A stretch of 64,000 nucleotides of DNA, from positions 1 to 64,000 of the forward strand of contig JARLHX010000223.1 of assembly GCA_031292035.1 (NCBI GenBank), written 5' to 3'. The stretch's first letter is position 1; each line of letters starts with the position of its first letter. Origin of the DNA: Negativicutes bacterium (lineage in GTDB: Bacteria > Bacillota_C > Negativicutes > Sporomusales_B > JARLHX01). The position numbers and the translations under genes were made by a program. The notes below the pieces were generated by a model that was given only the letters and a program-made list of their open reading frames with translations, ran no database searches and was not told where the DNA came from. Below, in pieces: positions 44,929-54,824 of the stretch.

Positions 44929-46251
44929 TTACAAAATGGCGCTTAAGACCAGGACTCCGATAAGACCAGTGAGGGAAATAAGCGATGAATACACCGTTCT
45001 GACTTTCATCGTATCGATAAGCGACAGGCCGAAATATTCCTTAAACATCCAAAATCCAGGGTCATTGACATGAGAACAAAATACAGTACCGCAAGCTGTG
45101 GCGAGCACCATTAACTCGGGGTTAATACCAACAGTACTCAATAACGGCAATACGATTCCTGATGCCATTGTCACCGCAACAGTCGATGAACCGACGGAAA
45201 TTCTGATAACAGCCCCCACGAACCACGCCAGCAGATAAGGATTCATCTGCAGTCCCATGGTCATTGCCTTGATAGACTTTGCAACTCCCGAGTCGACAAT
45301 GACTTGCTTGAATGCGCCGCCGGCGGCTATGACCAATATGATCATGGCAATCGCTTTTACAGCCGAGGCATTGATTTTTGCAACTTCAGCCATCTTCATC
45401 CCACGGGCAATTCCCAGAAAATACATAGCGAAAAGCACAGCAATAAATAAAGCAATCGGCGCGCTTCCAAAAAAACCTAAATATATTTGCAGCGGATCGT
45501 TCTTCGCCAGGAAAAGTTCGCCGACGGTGCTAACCGCTATGAGAAATACCGGCAGCAAGGCAGAAAATATGCTGATTCCAAAGCCAGGCATTTCGTCTTC
45601 TTTTAATTGTTTTGTGCTGATTAATCCCTCTGGCATGACTGATTTGATCTTCTTGACCCATTTCGTTCTTGAATAGAATACGCCAAATAATGTAGCAGCA
45701 ATTATGGCAATCGGCAGGCCCAAAAGCAGAGTCTTTCCCATATTGGCATTGAAGACAACGGCCACTGCCGCAGGCCCCGGATGCGGCGGCAGAAAAGCAT
45801 GTGTTGCGGCCAAGCCTACAATACCGGGCAGACCTATGTATAATAAGGGTAATTTAGTTTCAGCAGCAACGGTGTATATAATTGGTATCAATACAACGAA
45901 ACCTGCTTCAAAAAACATCGTAATTCCAATAATAATGGCTGTTGCCAACATCGACCACTGAACATTTTTCAGGCCGAACTTTTTGATAAGGGTGTCGGCG
46001 ATTCTTTGGGCCGCGCCGGATTCAGCCAATAATTTACCCAGCATAGCGCCAAAGGCCAGGATTAGGATTAGGCTTTTTAACTGATCGCCAATCCCGTTAT
46101 ATATTGATTTAGTAATTTCATTCAGATGCATGCCTTCCATCAGGCCAACGGCTATGGATGCCAGCATCAATGAGATAAAACCGTCGAGACCCAAAACCAC
46201 CATAAGCACTAATATCAAAGCCACTCCGACAAAAACTAAAAATATTGACAA
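44929..46251 (-). CDS. GntP-family gluconate/aldonate permease
   Basis: A proton symporter of 440 residues with 12-14 membrane helices. LPPHPGPAAVAVVFNANMG and the early GDQLKSLILILAFGAMLG block identify the GntP family, which carries gluconate and related hydroxy acids. The start is TTG at 46251 after GGAG; an ATG at 46260 reads into a stop after two codons. It lies 46 bases after the aldolase gene and completes an aldonate operon (IclR, dehydratase, aldolase, permease). Confidence 0.92.
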   Translation of the reverse strand: MSIFLVFVGVALILVLMVVLGLDGFISLMLASIAVGLMEGMHLNEITKSIYNGIGDQLKSLILILAFGAMLGKLLAESGAAQRIADTLIKKFGLKNVQWSMLATAIIIGITMFFEAGFVVLIPIIYTVAAETKLPLLYIGLPGIVGLAATHAFLPPHPGPAAVAVVFNANMGKTLLLGLPIAIIAATLFGVFYSRTKWVKKIKSVMPEGLISTKQLKEDEMPGFGISIFSALLPVFLIAVSTVGELFLAKNDPLQIYLGFFGSAPIALFIAVLFAMYFLGIARGMKMAEVAKINASAVKAIAMIILVIAAGGAFKQVIVDSGVAKSIKAMTMGLQMNPYLLAWFVGAVIRISVGSSTVAVTMASGIVLPLLSTVGINPELMVLATACGTVFCSHVNDPGFWMFKEYFGLSLIDTMKVRTVYSSLISLTGLIGVLVLSAIL

Positions 46252-46297
46252 CTAAATCATCTCCGTCAATTTAAATTTTATATTTTGTCAAATTAAC

Positions 46298-47191
46298 CTA
46301 TACCAATTTTTTTATACTTTCTTCAATAAAATTCAACTCATGCTTTGTGAGATCGCGGAAGGGGAATCTTGCCGGCCCCATGTGAAATCCCTGCAGTTCC
46401 AGCACACCTTTATAAGCCATAACCGGCATGACGGATCGGAGTGTATCGCGGATCCGCATCACTTGCTGCTGCGCTTTTCTCGCTGCATCCAGATCGTCGG
46501 CTATAAAATGCCGATAAATGCTGCTTGCCAGTTCGGGAAATACTCCGGCCGTAACGATGATGCCCCCATCCCCGCCAGCCTGCAAAACCGGAAGGAGCTG
46601 CGCATCATTGCCGGTAATAATCTGGAAATCGGGGTCATCAACAACAAGCTGGTATTGAAGAATGGTTTCGAAATTCATACTGCTGTCTTTTATCCCGCGA
46701 ACATTCCCACACCGTTCCACTACATTTTTTAGAACGCCGGCCGAAATCGGATTTTGTGTCAAACCGCTCATATTGTAAAGATATAATGACATGTCGCCCA
46801 CATGTTCGGAAATGATCTGGAAATAGCGAATAAGGGTCTGTTCATCATATTTATGATAATAAGGGGCGGTAACCGAAACTTTATTGATGCCATGACAACC
46901 TGCGAATTGGATCAGCCGGTCTAGATCCCGCAAATTTAATGCCGTTATGTTAAAAATTATATCTGTTCCGCTTGCGGCTCCCTCTTGCGCAGCAAGCAGC
47001 AGTTCTTCCCGTTCCTCCACCGTCAGATTTGCAAACTCTCCGGATGTGCCGGAAACCAAGATACCACTGACGCCATTTGCAGTAATATAATTGATCAGTT
47101 TTTTGTATTCACCGCAATTTACACTGCCATCGTCACAGTATGGTGTTACAACCGGTGCCAGAGTCCCTTTCCTTACCTTTTCATATCCCAC
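46298..47191 (-). CDS. DapA-superfamily aldolase, probably a 2-keto-3-deoxy-aldonate aldolase
   Basis: A Schiff-base TIM-barrel lyase of 297 residues. The GTSGEF phosphate-loop equivalent (48-53), the catalytic Y139 (LYNMSG) and the Schiff-base lysine K168 (GIKDSS) are present. Its place between an IlvD/Edd dehydratase and GntP points to cleavage of a 2-keto-3-deoxy acid to pyruvate plus an aldehyde rather than to lysine synthesis. The start is GTG at 47191 after AGGGGA. The base composition is lower in GC than in the flanking regions. Confidence 0.85.
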   Translation of the reverse strand: MGYEKVRKGTLAPVVTPYCDDGSVNCGEYKKLINYITANGVSGILVSGTSGEFANLTVEEREELLLAAQEGAASGTDIIFNITALNLRDLDRLIQFAGCHGINKVSVTAPYYHKYDEQTLIRYFQIISEHVGDMSLYLYNMSGLTQNPISAGVLKNVVERCGNVRGIKDSSMNFETILQYQLVVDDPDFQIITGNDAQLLPVLQAGGDGGIIVTAGVFPELASSIYRHFIADDLDAARKAQQQVMRIRDTLRSVMPVMAYKGVLELQGFHMGPARFPFRDLTKHELNFIEESIKKLV

Positions 47192-47308
47192 TATAATTCA
47201 TCCCCTGTTCTTATCTTAATTGTTATTGCTAAAAGGGCAGACGCAAACTAACCCCCTCCACGACATGAATGAGCGGCGGCAAATCCTTGATCAATTTTCA
47301 ATTTGTTC

Positions 47309-48997
47309 TTATTTCAGGATTGCCCCTTCATTGGCTGAGGATACACTTTTTGCATATCTCGCCAAATAACTTTGGGTGGTTTTCACTTGAAACGGAGGCA
47401 GTTCTGAAATGCGTTTTTTGATTTCTTCATCAGATAAATGAACATTGATCTGTCTTTCGTTTATGTTTATCGCAATGACGTCCCCGTCTTTTAAGGCCGC
47501 AATGGCGCCCCGTTGTGCAGCTTCCGGCGATATATGGCCAATACAGGGGCCGCGTGTCGCTCCGGAAAATCTGCCATCGGTGATTAACGCGACGGATTCG
47601 GAATATCCCATACCAACCAATGCGGCGGTTGCGGTTAGCATTTCGCGCATGCCAGGTCCGCCTTTTGGTCCTTCATTACGGATTACAATCACATCACCGG
47701 CCTGAACCTTCTGGTCATATATTGCCGCAGTTGCTTCCTCTTCACTTTCAAAGCATCTTGCCGGCCCGGTATGAACCCGCATTCCGGGAACGACGCCACT
47801 TTGTTTTATCACACAGCCATCGGGAGCCAGGTTACCATGCAAAATAGCAATCGAACCTTCTTTAGCGTTGGCCTCCGTGATAGGACGAATGACATTGTGA
47901 TCCTGTTCAACAACATCTTCCATATTCTCGCGCAGTGTTTTCCCGTTAACAGTCATCATATCCAAATTCTCTACATGGGAGAACTCCCTGATTATCCCAT
48001 ACACTCCGCCGGCTTTATCCAAATCAAGCATGGTATAGTCGCCTGAGGGTTTTATTTTTGCCAGATAGGGAGTTTGTCGCGATATTTTTTCAATATCAGC
48101 CAGGCTCATATGCAGCTTCGCTTCATGAGCAATCGCAGGGAGATGAAGCGTAATATTCGTTGAGCCGCCGGCACTTAAACAAACCTTTGTGGAAAAATCC
48201 AACATCTCTTGGGTTACAATATCCCGGGGACAAATATTTTCTTCCACCAATCGGACAATCTCCATGCCGCTTTCTTTTGCAATCCAGTTCTTCTTGCCGG
48301 TTACCGCATGGGCGCAGGCACAGCCCGGCATAGTAAGCCCCATAGCTTCTGCCGCAACAGACATGCTATTAGCCGTTCCCATCATGGCGCAAGATCCGGG
48401 ACCAGGCGACAATATTTTTTCCATATATTCATATTCATTCCTGGCTATTTTCCCTTGTTTCAGTCGCCCGGCCATTTCTTTCAGTTCATAGGTAGCATAC
48501 GATTTGCCCTTGTATTCAGCCGGCAGCATAGGCCCGCCGGTTACTAAAATTGCCGGAATGTTGATTCTCAGCATCGCCATCAGCATGGCCGGAACTATTT
48601 TGTCGCAGCCGCCGATTAAAACGATGCCGTCAAGCTGCTGGGCATTGACAAATACCTCTATTGAATCTGCAATGATTTCTCGGCTGGGAAGAACATTACA
48701 CATGCCGCTATGGCCCTGGGTAAAGCCGTCACAGATTGATATGGTGTTTACTTCAAAGGGGACACCGCCGGCAAGCCTTACTCCGTCTTTTACTATTTGC
48801 CCAATCCGGTTCAAATGGATATGACCCGGGTGCATTTCATTAAACGTGTTGATTACGCCAATAAAGGGCCGTTTCATTTCATCATTTGTCAGGCCCATCC
48901 CGTGGAAATGAGCTCTTGGCCCCGCCATACTCAAGCCATTGACAACCTTAGAACTGCGATAACGCTTATCCTTATACTGAAAATCAAGCTCATCCAT
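47309..48997 (-). CDS. IlvD/Edd-family dehydratase 2
   Basis: A 562-residue dehydratase. Cluster cysteines appear in [10 protein letters not shown] and [12 protein letters not shown]; the first motif is HPGHIHL. It has the extra stretch [18 protein letters not shown] found in sugar-acid members and lacking in dehydratase 1. Probable reaction: aldonate to 2-keto-3-deoxy-aldonate, which the next gene product cleaves. The start follows GGGAGGA. It is second in the operon after the IclR regulator (98 bases) and is AT-richer than dehydratase 1, so it is not a recent duplicate. Confidence 0.88.
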   Translation of the reverse strand: MDELDFQYKDKRYRSSKVVNGLSMAGPRAHFHGMGLTNDEMKRPFIGVINTFNEMHPGHIHLNRIGQIVKDGVRLAGGVPFEVNTISICDGFTQGHSGMCNVLPSREIIADSIEVFVNAQQLDGIVLIGGCDKIVPAMLMAMLRINIPAILVTGGPMLPAEYKGKSYATYELKEMAGRLKQGKIARNEYEYMEKILSPGPGSCAMMGTANSMSVAAEAMGLTMPGCACAHAVTGKKNWIAKESGMEIVRLVEENICPRDIVTQEMLDFSTKVCLSAGGSTNITLHLPAIAHEAKLHMSLADIEKISRQTPYLAKIKPSGDYTMLDLDKAGGVYGIIREFSHVENLDMMTVNGKTLRENMEDVVEQDHNVIRPITEANAKEGSIAILHGNLAPDGCVIKQSGVVPGMRVHTGPARCFESEEEATAAIYDQKVQAGDVIVIRNEGPKGGPGMREMLTATAALVGMGYSESVALITDGRFSGATRGPCIGHISPEAAQRGAIAALKDGDVIAININERQINVHLSDEEIKKRISELPPFQVKTTQSYLARYAKSVSSANEGAILK

Positions 48998-49095
48998 TGC
49001 TTATTCCTCCCATCGCCATTTACATTCGAAACTATCTTGCTACGTATAGCCAAATTTTGAGTAGTATACGCGTTCAATAATGCTATTACCACGGG

Positions 49096-49872
49096 TTACA
49101 TCGACGACAATTGCTCCGTAATTTTTTGAGCAACATCAGTAAGGTCATTCTTAAAGGACAGTGCTTTTTCTTTACTGAAACGGTAGCTTGGCGCCACAAT
49201 ACCAATTGTTCCGATACACTGTTTATTACCCAGAAAAATTGGAGCTGAAATACAGATTATATCGGGATTATGCTCCATAATATCCATGGCGAATCCCTGC
49301 TTTCTGATAGTTTCGAATTCGGCCTCCAAGCGACTTTGATCAACAATGGTATTCTCAGTATATTTTTTTAATTCTATGTTGCTAAAATAACTGTCAAGAA
49401 ATTCTGTGTTTTGATTAGCAAGAATGGCCTTACCACTACTTGTGCAATATAAGGGCAGTTTCCAGCCGACTTTGAAGCGCAGAGCAATTTGGTTTTTGGC
49501 CTCCACTTTGCCTACATAAACACCTTCGTGATGGTTGAGAGCAACCAAGCTAATTGTTTCGCCTGAAAGATCATTTAAATATTTCATTTTATCTTTTGAC
49601 AATTCAAATAAATAATCAGTTAACTGTATTTTCGTCGCCAAAGAAATTATTTGATAACCAAGTCTAAATTTCTTTTGTATTTCATCCTTAACAACAAAGT
49701 CACATTCCGCCAATTCATTTAATATTCGATGAACGGTGCTTTTATTAAGGCCCGTAATTTTTGCTAACTCAGCAATACTTGTATATAAATTGGTCGAAAG
49801 AGCCATAATAATTTGCAGCGACTTTAAAGAGCTAAAATTGATCATTGTATTTTGCAAATCATCCTGTTTCAT
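49096..49872 (-). CDS. IclR-family regulator 1
   Basis: An IclR protein of 258 residues. The winged helix (about 10-75) has SIAELAKITGLNKSTVHRIL; the effector domain follows with LNHHEGVYVGKVEAK and the closing CISAPIFLGNKQCIGTIGIVAPS. The frame is open to 50112, but the ATG at 49872 follows AAAGGGTGAG and gives the family length. It probably represses the dehydratase-aldolase-permease operon that it heads; an 18-bp palindrome lies between its promoter and its start. The gene is clearly AT-rich compared with the rest of the window. Confidence 0.9.
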   Translation of the reverse strand: MKQDDLQNTMINFSSLKSLQIIMALSTNLYTSIAELAKITGLNKSTVHRILNELAECDFVVKDEIQKKFRLGYQIISLATKIQLTDYLFELSKDKMKYLNDLSGETISLVALNHHEGVYVGKVEAKNQIALRFKVGWKLPLYCTSSGKAILANQNTEFLDSYFSNIELKKYTENTIVDQSRLEAEFETIRKQGFAMDIMEHNPDIICISAPIFLGNKQCIGTIGIVAPSYRFSKEKALSFKNDLTDVAQKITEQLSSM

Positions 49873-49894
49873 ATATCGCTCACCCTTTCTTTTT

Positions 49895-49912
49895 CGTTCC
49901 ATATATAGAACG
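49895..49912. promoter_or_regulatory. Probable IclR 1 operator
   Basis: CGTTCCATATATAGAACG, an 18-bp palindrome with one mismatched pair, 22 bases before the IclR 1 start and downstream of its promoter. GTTC/GAAC arms are usual for IclR-family sites. Confidence 0.5.
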
Positions 49913-49939
49913 TTCGTTTTATTTATGGATTTCGCGTTA

Positions 49940-49968
49940 ATAGTAACATATTTTATAAAGTTAATCAA
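49940..49968 (-). promoter_or_regulatory. Sigma-A promoter of IclR 1 operon
   Basis: TTGATT (49963-49968), 17 bases, TACTAT (49940-49945) with a TGT extension before the -10. The remaining gap to 50194 holds no gene; a weak fhs terminator (AAGCT/AGCTT) may lie near 50150-50185. Confidence 0.65.
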
Positions 49969-50194
49969 TACTTTTACAGCCGTGCCAAAGATAACGCAAA
50001 ATAAGGTTTTCCCAATTAAAAAGGGAACCTCTGAGGGCCAGGATAGGAAATGCCTAAATCCAATCCAATATACACAAAGAGGAACCCTTATAAACAATTT
50101 TATAACTATCAACTATCATGTTGGATGCTGCCGCTTCCGGGGGAAAAGAAGCTCTCAGTCGCAGCGCAGCTTTCGGCAAGATCGCCGGCCGATT

Positions 50195-51862
50195 TTAAAA
50201 CAGACCGACGATCTTTCCTTCTTTGTCGATATCCATGATTTCCGCCGCCGGCCGTTTGGGCAAGCCGGGCATTGTCATAATTTCTCCGGTAACCGCCACC
50301 AAAAAACCCGCCCCGGCCGAAACCCGGACTTCTCGCACCGTTATGGAGAAACCGGAAGGACGGCCCAGTTTTGCTGCGTCATCACTCAGCGAGTATTGGG
50401 TCTTTGCGATGCAGATCGGCGTTTGGTCGAATCCAAGTGCCGTCAGCTCCTGAATGGTTTTGTCGGCGGCAGCAGTGTAATTTACACCGTCTGCGCCGTA
50501 AACTTCCCTGGCAATGATGGCAATCTTGTCTTTGATCGGGAGTTTTTCATCATACAGGAAGCGGAAGTCGCTGGTCTTTTCCATTGCGGCCATGACCTCC
50601 CGGGCAACGGCCAGCCCGCCTTCGCCGCCTTTGGCCCATACCTCGGACAGAGCCACGGTGGCGCCCATCTCCCGGCACCTGGTTTCGACCCAGGACAGCT
50701 CTTCCCTGGTATCTGTCGGGAAGGCGTTGATGGCGACCACCGCCGGCAGTCCAAATTTGCCGATATTCTCGATATGCTTGGCCAGATTGGCCATCCCTTT
50801 TTCCAGGGCAGCCATGTTCTCCTTGCCCAGTTCGGCTTTGGGAACTCCCCCGTGCGACTTCAGGGCGCGAACGGTGGCGACCAGTACGACAACATCAGGC
50901 TGCAGTCCGGCAAACCGGCATTTGATGTCGATGAATTTCTCCATGCCGAGGTCTGCGCCGAAGCCGGCCTCGGTCACCAAAACATCAGCCAGCTTGAGCG
51001 CGAATTTCGAGGCCATGACGCTGTTGCAGCCATGCGCGATGTTGGCAAAAGGCCCGCCATGGATGAAAGCAGGCGTATTCTCCAGCGTTTGGACCAGATT
51101 GGGCTTGATGGCATCTTTGAAGAGCAGCGTCAGTGCGCCGGCGACTTTCAGGTCAACCACAGTAACCGGTCTGCCGTCATAGGTATAGCCGACGATGATA
51201 CGGCTAATGCGCTGTTTCATGTCCTCCAGATCAGAGGCCAGACAGAGGATGGCCATCATTTCCGAGGCGACCGAAATATCGAAGCCGCCCTCCCGGGGAA
51301 TGCCGTTGGCTTTGCCGCCGAGGCCGAGCACGATTTGGCGCAGCGCCCGCTCGTTGAGATCCATGACCCGGCGCCAGGTGACGCGGCGGGGATCGATGCC
51401 AAGTTCATTGCCGTGATGAATGTGGTTGTCGATGACGGCTGCCAGAAGATTGTTGGCGGTGGTAACGGCGTGAATGTCCCCGGTGAAATGCAGGTTGATG
51501 TCTTCCATCGGCACGACCTGGGCATAGCCGCCGCCGGCTGCGCCGCCCTTCACGCCGAAGCAGGGGCCGAGGGACGGTTCGCGCAGAGCGATGACGACCT
51601 TTTTGCCGAGGCGGCGCAGAGCATCACCGATGCCCACAGTATTGGTGGTTTTACCCTCACCGGCAGGGGTGGGATTGATCGCGCTGACCAGAACTACTTT
51701 CCCATTGGGACGCTCCTTGAGCCGGTCCCACACCGACAGGGAAACCTTTGCTTTGTATTTGCCGTACAGCTCCAGTTCATCTTCCGAAAGACCCAGCTCG
51801 GACGCAACCTGGATGATCGGCTTCATCTCAGCGGCCTGGGCAATTTCAACGTCACTTTTCAC
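50195..51862 (-). CDS. fhs: Formate-tetrahydrofolate ligase
   Basis: A 555-residue enzyme that makes 10-formyl-tetrahydrofolate from formate with ATP, and can run in reverse to make ATP. The phosphate loop [10 protein letters not shown] (about 64-73) and the [21 protein letters not shown] region (in two parts) are typical. The start is GTG at 51862 after GGAGG. It is last in a panB, folD, fhs operon. Acetogens need Fhs for the Wood-Ljungdahl pathway; the coupling with panB hints that this copy serves a catabolic one-carbon route. Confidence 0.95.
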   Translation of the reverse strand: MKSDVEIAQAAEMKPIIQVASELGLSEDELELYGKYKAKVSLSVWDRLKERPNGKVVLVSAINPTPAGEGKTTNTVGIGDALRRLGKKVVIALREPSLGPCFGVKGGAAGGGYAQVVPMEDINLHFTGDIHAVTTANNLLAAVIDNHIHHGNELGIDPRRVTWRRVMDLNERALRQIVLGLGGKANGIPREGGFDISVASEMMAILCLASDLEDMKQRISRIIVGYTYDGRPVTVVDLKVAGALTLLFKDAIKPNLVQTLENTPAFIHGGPFANIAHGCNSVMASKFALKLADVLVTEAGFGADLGMEKFIDIKCRFAGLQPDVVVLVATVRALKSHGGVPKAELGKENMAALEKGMANLAKHIENIGKFGLPAVVAINAFPTDTREELSWVETRCREMGATVALSEVWAKGGEGGLAVAREVMAAMEKTSDFRFLYDEKLPIKDKIAIIAREVYGADGVNYTAAADKTIQELTALGFDQTPICIAKTQYSLSDDAAKLGRPSGFSITVREVRVSAGAGFLVAVTGEIMTMPGLPKRPAAEIMDIDKEGKIVGLF

Positions 51863-51878
51863 TGATGTTGTCCTCCCT

Positions 51879-52736
51879 CTATTTCAGACCTATTTGTATT
51901 TTTGTCGCTTTTATCGTGTTGTAGAGCAACATCACGATGGTTAACGGCCCTACCCCGCCCGGAACCGGAGTGATCGCCCCGGCAGTTTCCCTGACTGCTG
52001 CGAAGTCCACATCGCCTACCAGCTTGTCGCCCAGGCGGTTGATCCCGACATCAATGACGGTCGCCCCCGGTTTTACCATAGCTTTACCGACAAAATTCGG
52101 TTTGCCGATAGCCGCGATGAGGATATCGGCTTCGCAGGCGACCTGCAGCAGGTCTTCGGTGCGGGAATGACAGACCGTTACGGTGGCGTTGCGGGCAAGG
52201 AGCAAGTTGGCCATCGGTTTTCCCACAATGTTGCTTCGGCCGATGATTACCGCCCGTTTACCCTCAATTGGAATGCCGCTGATCTCCAGCATCTTGATCA
52301 CGCCGTGGGGGGTACAGGGGATTAACCCTTCCCTGCCGATTGCCAGGTTGCCTACATTTAACGGATGAAACCCGTCCACGTCTTTTTCGGGCCTGATCTG
52401 ATCCAGAATCCGCTCTGTATCGATGTGCCTGGGCAGCGGAAGCTGGACAAGAATCCCGTTTATGGCCGGATTGTTGTTTAAACCATCCAGAGTGCTCTGT
52501 AATTCTGCCTCGGTAGCAGTTTCCGGCAAGCGTATCACTTCCGAATAGATTCCGGTTTCGGCACAGGCTTTGTGCTTACGCCCGACGTACACCTTCGAGG
52601 CTGGATTTTCTCCCACGATAATCACCGCAAGACCGGGTGTCACCCGGTGCTTGTCCCGCAGCAAACCGACTTCACGGATTATTTCCTGCTGAATCTTCGC
52701 GGCAATAAGTTTTCCGTCCAAGAGTTGCGCCATCAT
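51879..52736 (-). CDS. folD: Bifunctional methylene-THF dehydrogenase/methenyl-THF cyclohydrolase
   Basis: FolD of 285 residues. It interconverts methylene-, methenyl- and formyl-tetrahydrofolate with NAD(P). The catalytic lysine lies in [12 protein letters not shown] (near residue 56), the family motif LPLPRHI follows, and the cofactor loop is [11 protein letters not shown]. The carboxyl end has [11 protein letters not shown]. Two adjacent ATG codons (52736 and 52733) follow GGGGAATT; either may be used. It lies 16 bases before fhs and 184 bases after panB 2, separated from it by a long hairpin. Confidence 0.95.
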   Translation of the reverse strand: MMAQLLDGKLIAAKIQQEIIREVGLLRDKHRVTPGLAVIIVGENPASKVYVGRKHKACAETGIYSEVIRLPETATEAELQSTLDGLNNNPAINGILVQLPLPRHIDTERILDQIRPEKDVDGFHPLNVGNLAIGREGLIPCTPHGVIKMLEISGIPIEGKRAVIIGRSNIVGKPMANLLLARNATVTVCHSRTEDLLQVACEADILIAAIGKPNFVGKAMVKPGATVIDVGINRLGDKLVGDVDFAAVRETAGAITPVPGGVGPLTIVMLLYNTIKATKIQIGLK

Positions 52737-52803
52737 AATTCCCCGCTCTTCATCTTTGTTTCGAAAAAAAGAAAAAAAGTCCTTACCTGGCTTACTTATT
52801 GTT

Positions 52804-52866
52804 CATCGGGTAAGCAACCGGGAGATATCCGCCTTCACAGATATCTCCCTGTTTGCTTACCCGATG
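52804..52866. repeat. Long imperfect hairpin between panB 2 and folD
   Basis: Positions 52804-52829 pair with 52840-52866 over about 26 bp with few mismatches and a 10-base loop. No T-run follows directly; a T-rich stretch begins about 17 bases further on the minus strand. It could process the mRNA or partly terminate it and set folD-fhs output apart from panB. Confidence 0.55.
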
Positions 52867-52920
52867 TTTCATAACGCGAGTCGCCGTTTAGCGCCGACAA
52901 AGGCGCCAAAGGATGGTTGT

Positions 52921-53778
52921 CTATTTCTCAGTGCCGAGTATTTTGGCAAACTCGGCAATTTCCTCTTCTTTCATTTTGTAAGCATGCTCCGCGTCGACAG
53001 GGAATTTACCTTCCCGCACCTCTTGGGCGTAGCTGCGGAAAGCATCGGTCAATACACCGCCGACATTGGCGTACTTCTTGACAAATTTCGGGGTAAAGTT
53101 GTCGTAATAACCGACCATATCGGCGTAAATCAGAAGCTGACCATGGGTGTAAGAACCTGCGCCGATTCCCAGGATGGGGATACCGGCTCTCTCGGTAATG
53201 GCTTTACCCACCGCCGCCGGAACACCTTCCACCAAAATACTGGCCGCACCGGCTTCCTCCAGGAGTTTGGCCTGCTTAACCAGCGCGAGCGCTGCCTGGG
53301 CCGAGCGTCCCTGGGCCTTATAACCGCCTAGCTGGCCCATGAACTGAGGAGTAAGACCAATATGGCCCATAACCAGGACACCGGCTTCATTGATGGCTCT
53401 GACCCTTTTGAGAATCGCGGGGCCAGCCCCTTCCAGCTTTACCATGTCCGAATCGGCTTCTTTGATAAACCGGCCGGCGTTGGCGATGGCCACTTCGTCC
53501 GACACCTGATAAGACATGTACGGCATATCACCGATGATGAAGGTCTCCGGAGCGCCACGGCGCACAGCCTGGCAGTGCCTGATCATATCTTCCATGGTAA
53601 CCGGAAAGGTCTTGTCATAGCCAAGAGAAACCATGCCAAGGGAATCGCCGACCAGGATCATATCCACCCCGGCCTTCTCCTGCATCTTGGCTGTCAGATA
53701 GTCATAAGCGGTGAGATAAACGATTTTTTCCCCTTTTTCAACCATGCTCTGAAAATCGAGAATACTCTTTTTAGCCAT
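52921..53778 (-). CDS. panB: 3-methyl-2-oxobutanoate hydroxymethyltransferase (PanB 2)
   Basis: PanB of 285 residues. Metal ligands D45 (VGDSLG) and D84 (GDMPY), K116 in VKLEG and the catalytic E184 (VEGVP) are kept, and the spacing matches the E. coli enzyme. GFxPKFVKxY-type sequence near the end (NFTPKFVKKYA) is canonical. It could make ketopantoate for coenzyme A, but no panC or panD is present and it is joined with folD and fhs. The reverse reaction, releasing methylene-tetrahydrofolate from a 4-hydroxy-2-keto acid, is therefore worth considering. The start follows GAGGAGG. Confidence 0.9.
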   Translation of the reverse strand: MAKKSILDFQSMVEKGEKIVYLTAYDYLTAKMQEKAGVDMILVGDSLGMVSLGYDKTFPVTMEDMIRHCQAVRRGAPETFIIGDMPYMSYQVSDEVAIANAGRFIKEADSDMVKLEGAGPAILKRVRAINEAGVLVMGHIGLTPQFMGQLGGYKAQGRSAQAALALVKQAKLLEEAGAASILVEGVPAAVGKAITERAGIPILGIGAGSYTHGQLLIYADMVGYYDNFTPKFVKKYANVGGVLTDAFRSYAQEVREGKFPVDAEHAYKMKEEEIAEFAKILGTEK

Positions 53779-53831
53779 TGCTGTTCCTCCTCGATAATTT
53801 CTTCGCCGCCGATGTCGCGGTCGTTGACTTA

Positions 53832-53870
53832 TGTATCACAATATGATACATTGTATTATATCGTGATACA
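53832..53870. promoter_or_regulatory. Tandem IclR operators
   Basis: Two 19-bp sites: TGTATCACAATATGATACA (53832-53850; perfect 7-bp arms) and TGTATTATATCGTGATACA (53852-53870; one mismatch). Their centres are 20 bases apart. They cover the start of transcription expected from the panB promoter, between panB and the divergent IclR gene. Confidence 0.75.
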
Positions 53871-53873
53871 TAT

Positions 53874-53902
53874 ATTTTACCATTTACGAATCGCTATTTC
53901 AA
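53874..53902 (-). promoter_or_regulatory. Sigma-A promoter of panB-folD-fhs
   Basis: TTGAAA (53897-53902), 17 bases, TAAAAT (53874-53879) on the minus strand, immediately upstream of the tandem operators. Confidence 0.7.
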
Positions 53903-53981
53903 TCAAATATTTTGAATAGTTTTATTCTTTTTTCTTCTGTACAATGAGTACAGCCAATACATTTCAACACGAGGTCGAGCT

Positions 53982-54740
53982 ATGAACAACACTGTCATTC
54001 AGTCCATCGTCAGAGCCACGGAAATTCTGAGATGCTTTGAAGGCGCGGACGAACTGGGGGTGACCGAAATAAGCAGCAGAATCGGTCTGCACAAAAGTAC
54101 TGCTTTCAATATTATAACCACGCTTGAGCGCTGCCGCTATCTTGAGAAAAACGATAAATCCGGCAAATACCGGCTGGGTATCGAGTTGTTTCGGCTGGGG
54201 ACGAAGGTCGACTCGGATTTGCGGAAAATCGCCCGGCCTTATCTGGAAACCCTGGTGGCCGAATTCAAGGAAACAGTGAACCTGGTGGTCAGAGACAGCG
54301 AATGTGTTATCTATCTGGAGAAGATAGAAAGCCCGCATTCGATGCGCATAAGCACGGCGGTGGGCAGCCGGCTTCCGGTCAACGCGACCGCGGTTGGCAA
54401 GGCCATTCTTTCCGGTGTGCCTGACGACGAAATGACCGACATCATCGGCAGCCTCACTATTGCCAGATTTACCGATAATACGATCTGCGATAAAAGCATA
54501 TTGATGGATTCGATTAAAGAAGTAAGAGATACCGGCTACGCGGAGGATTTCGAAGAACTTGAAATGGGTCTGACCTGTGTAGCCGCCCCGATATTCAACC
54601 ATACAGGAAAGGCCTTTTCTGCCATCAGTGTTTCCGGGCCGACCTCAAGAATGGAGAAGGAAATCCGGACAGAAATCGGCAAAGCCCTGGTGCAGATTAC
54701 CCGGCAAATCTCCGGCAAACTGGGATACATTTCAAAATAA
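53982..54740 (+). CDS. IclR-family regulator 2
   Basis: An IclR protein of 252 residues. The helix-turn-helix (about 25-50) has EISSRIGLHKSTAFNIITTLE. The effector domain contains NLVVRDSECVIYLEKIES and a closing CVAAPIFNHTGKAFSAIS. The start follows CGAGGT. It is divergent from panB-folD-fhs with tandem operators in between, so it most likely controls both itself and that operon. A plus-strand terminator follows before the next MFS gene, which may or may not be a target. Confidence 0.92.
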   Translation: MNNTVIQSIVRATEILRCFEGADELGVTEISSRIGLHKSTAFNIITTLERCRYLEKNDKSGKYRLGIELFRLGTKVDSDLRKIARPYLETLVAEFKETVNLVVRDSECVIYLEKIESPHSMRISTAVGSRLPVNATAVGKAILSGVPDDEMTDIIGSLTIARFTDNTICDKSILMDSIKEVRDTGYAEDFEELEMGLTCVAAPIFNHTGKAFSAISVSGPTSRMEKEIRTEIGKALVQITRQISGKLGYISK

Positions 54741-54796
54741 GGGGATCAGCCTTTCGCAGCGAATTTTGCAAAACAACTTTTTGCTTTTACTGAAAT

Positions 54797-54824
54797 AACC
54801 GGGCTAATTTGCCCGGTTTTTAAC
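54797..54824 (+). terminator. Terminator of IclR 2
   Basis: AACCGGGC/GCCCGGTT stem (54797-54804 with 54811-54818) with a 6-base loop and TTTTTAA tail. Confidence 0.8.

Noticed and set aside
49873..50112. N-terminal extension of IclR 1 up to 50112
   Set aside because: The extension runs through the promoter and operator; the ATG at 49872 has a ribosome site and gives the family length.
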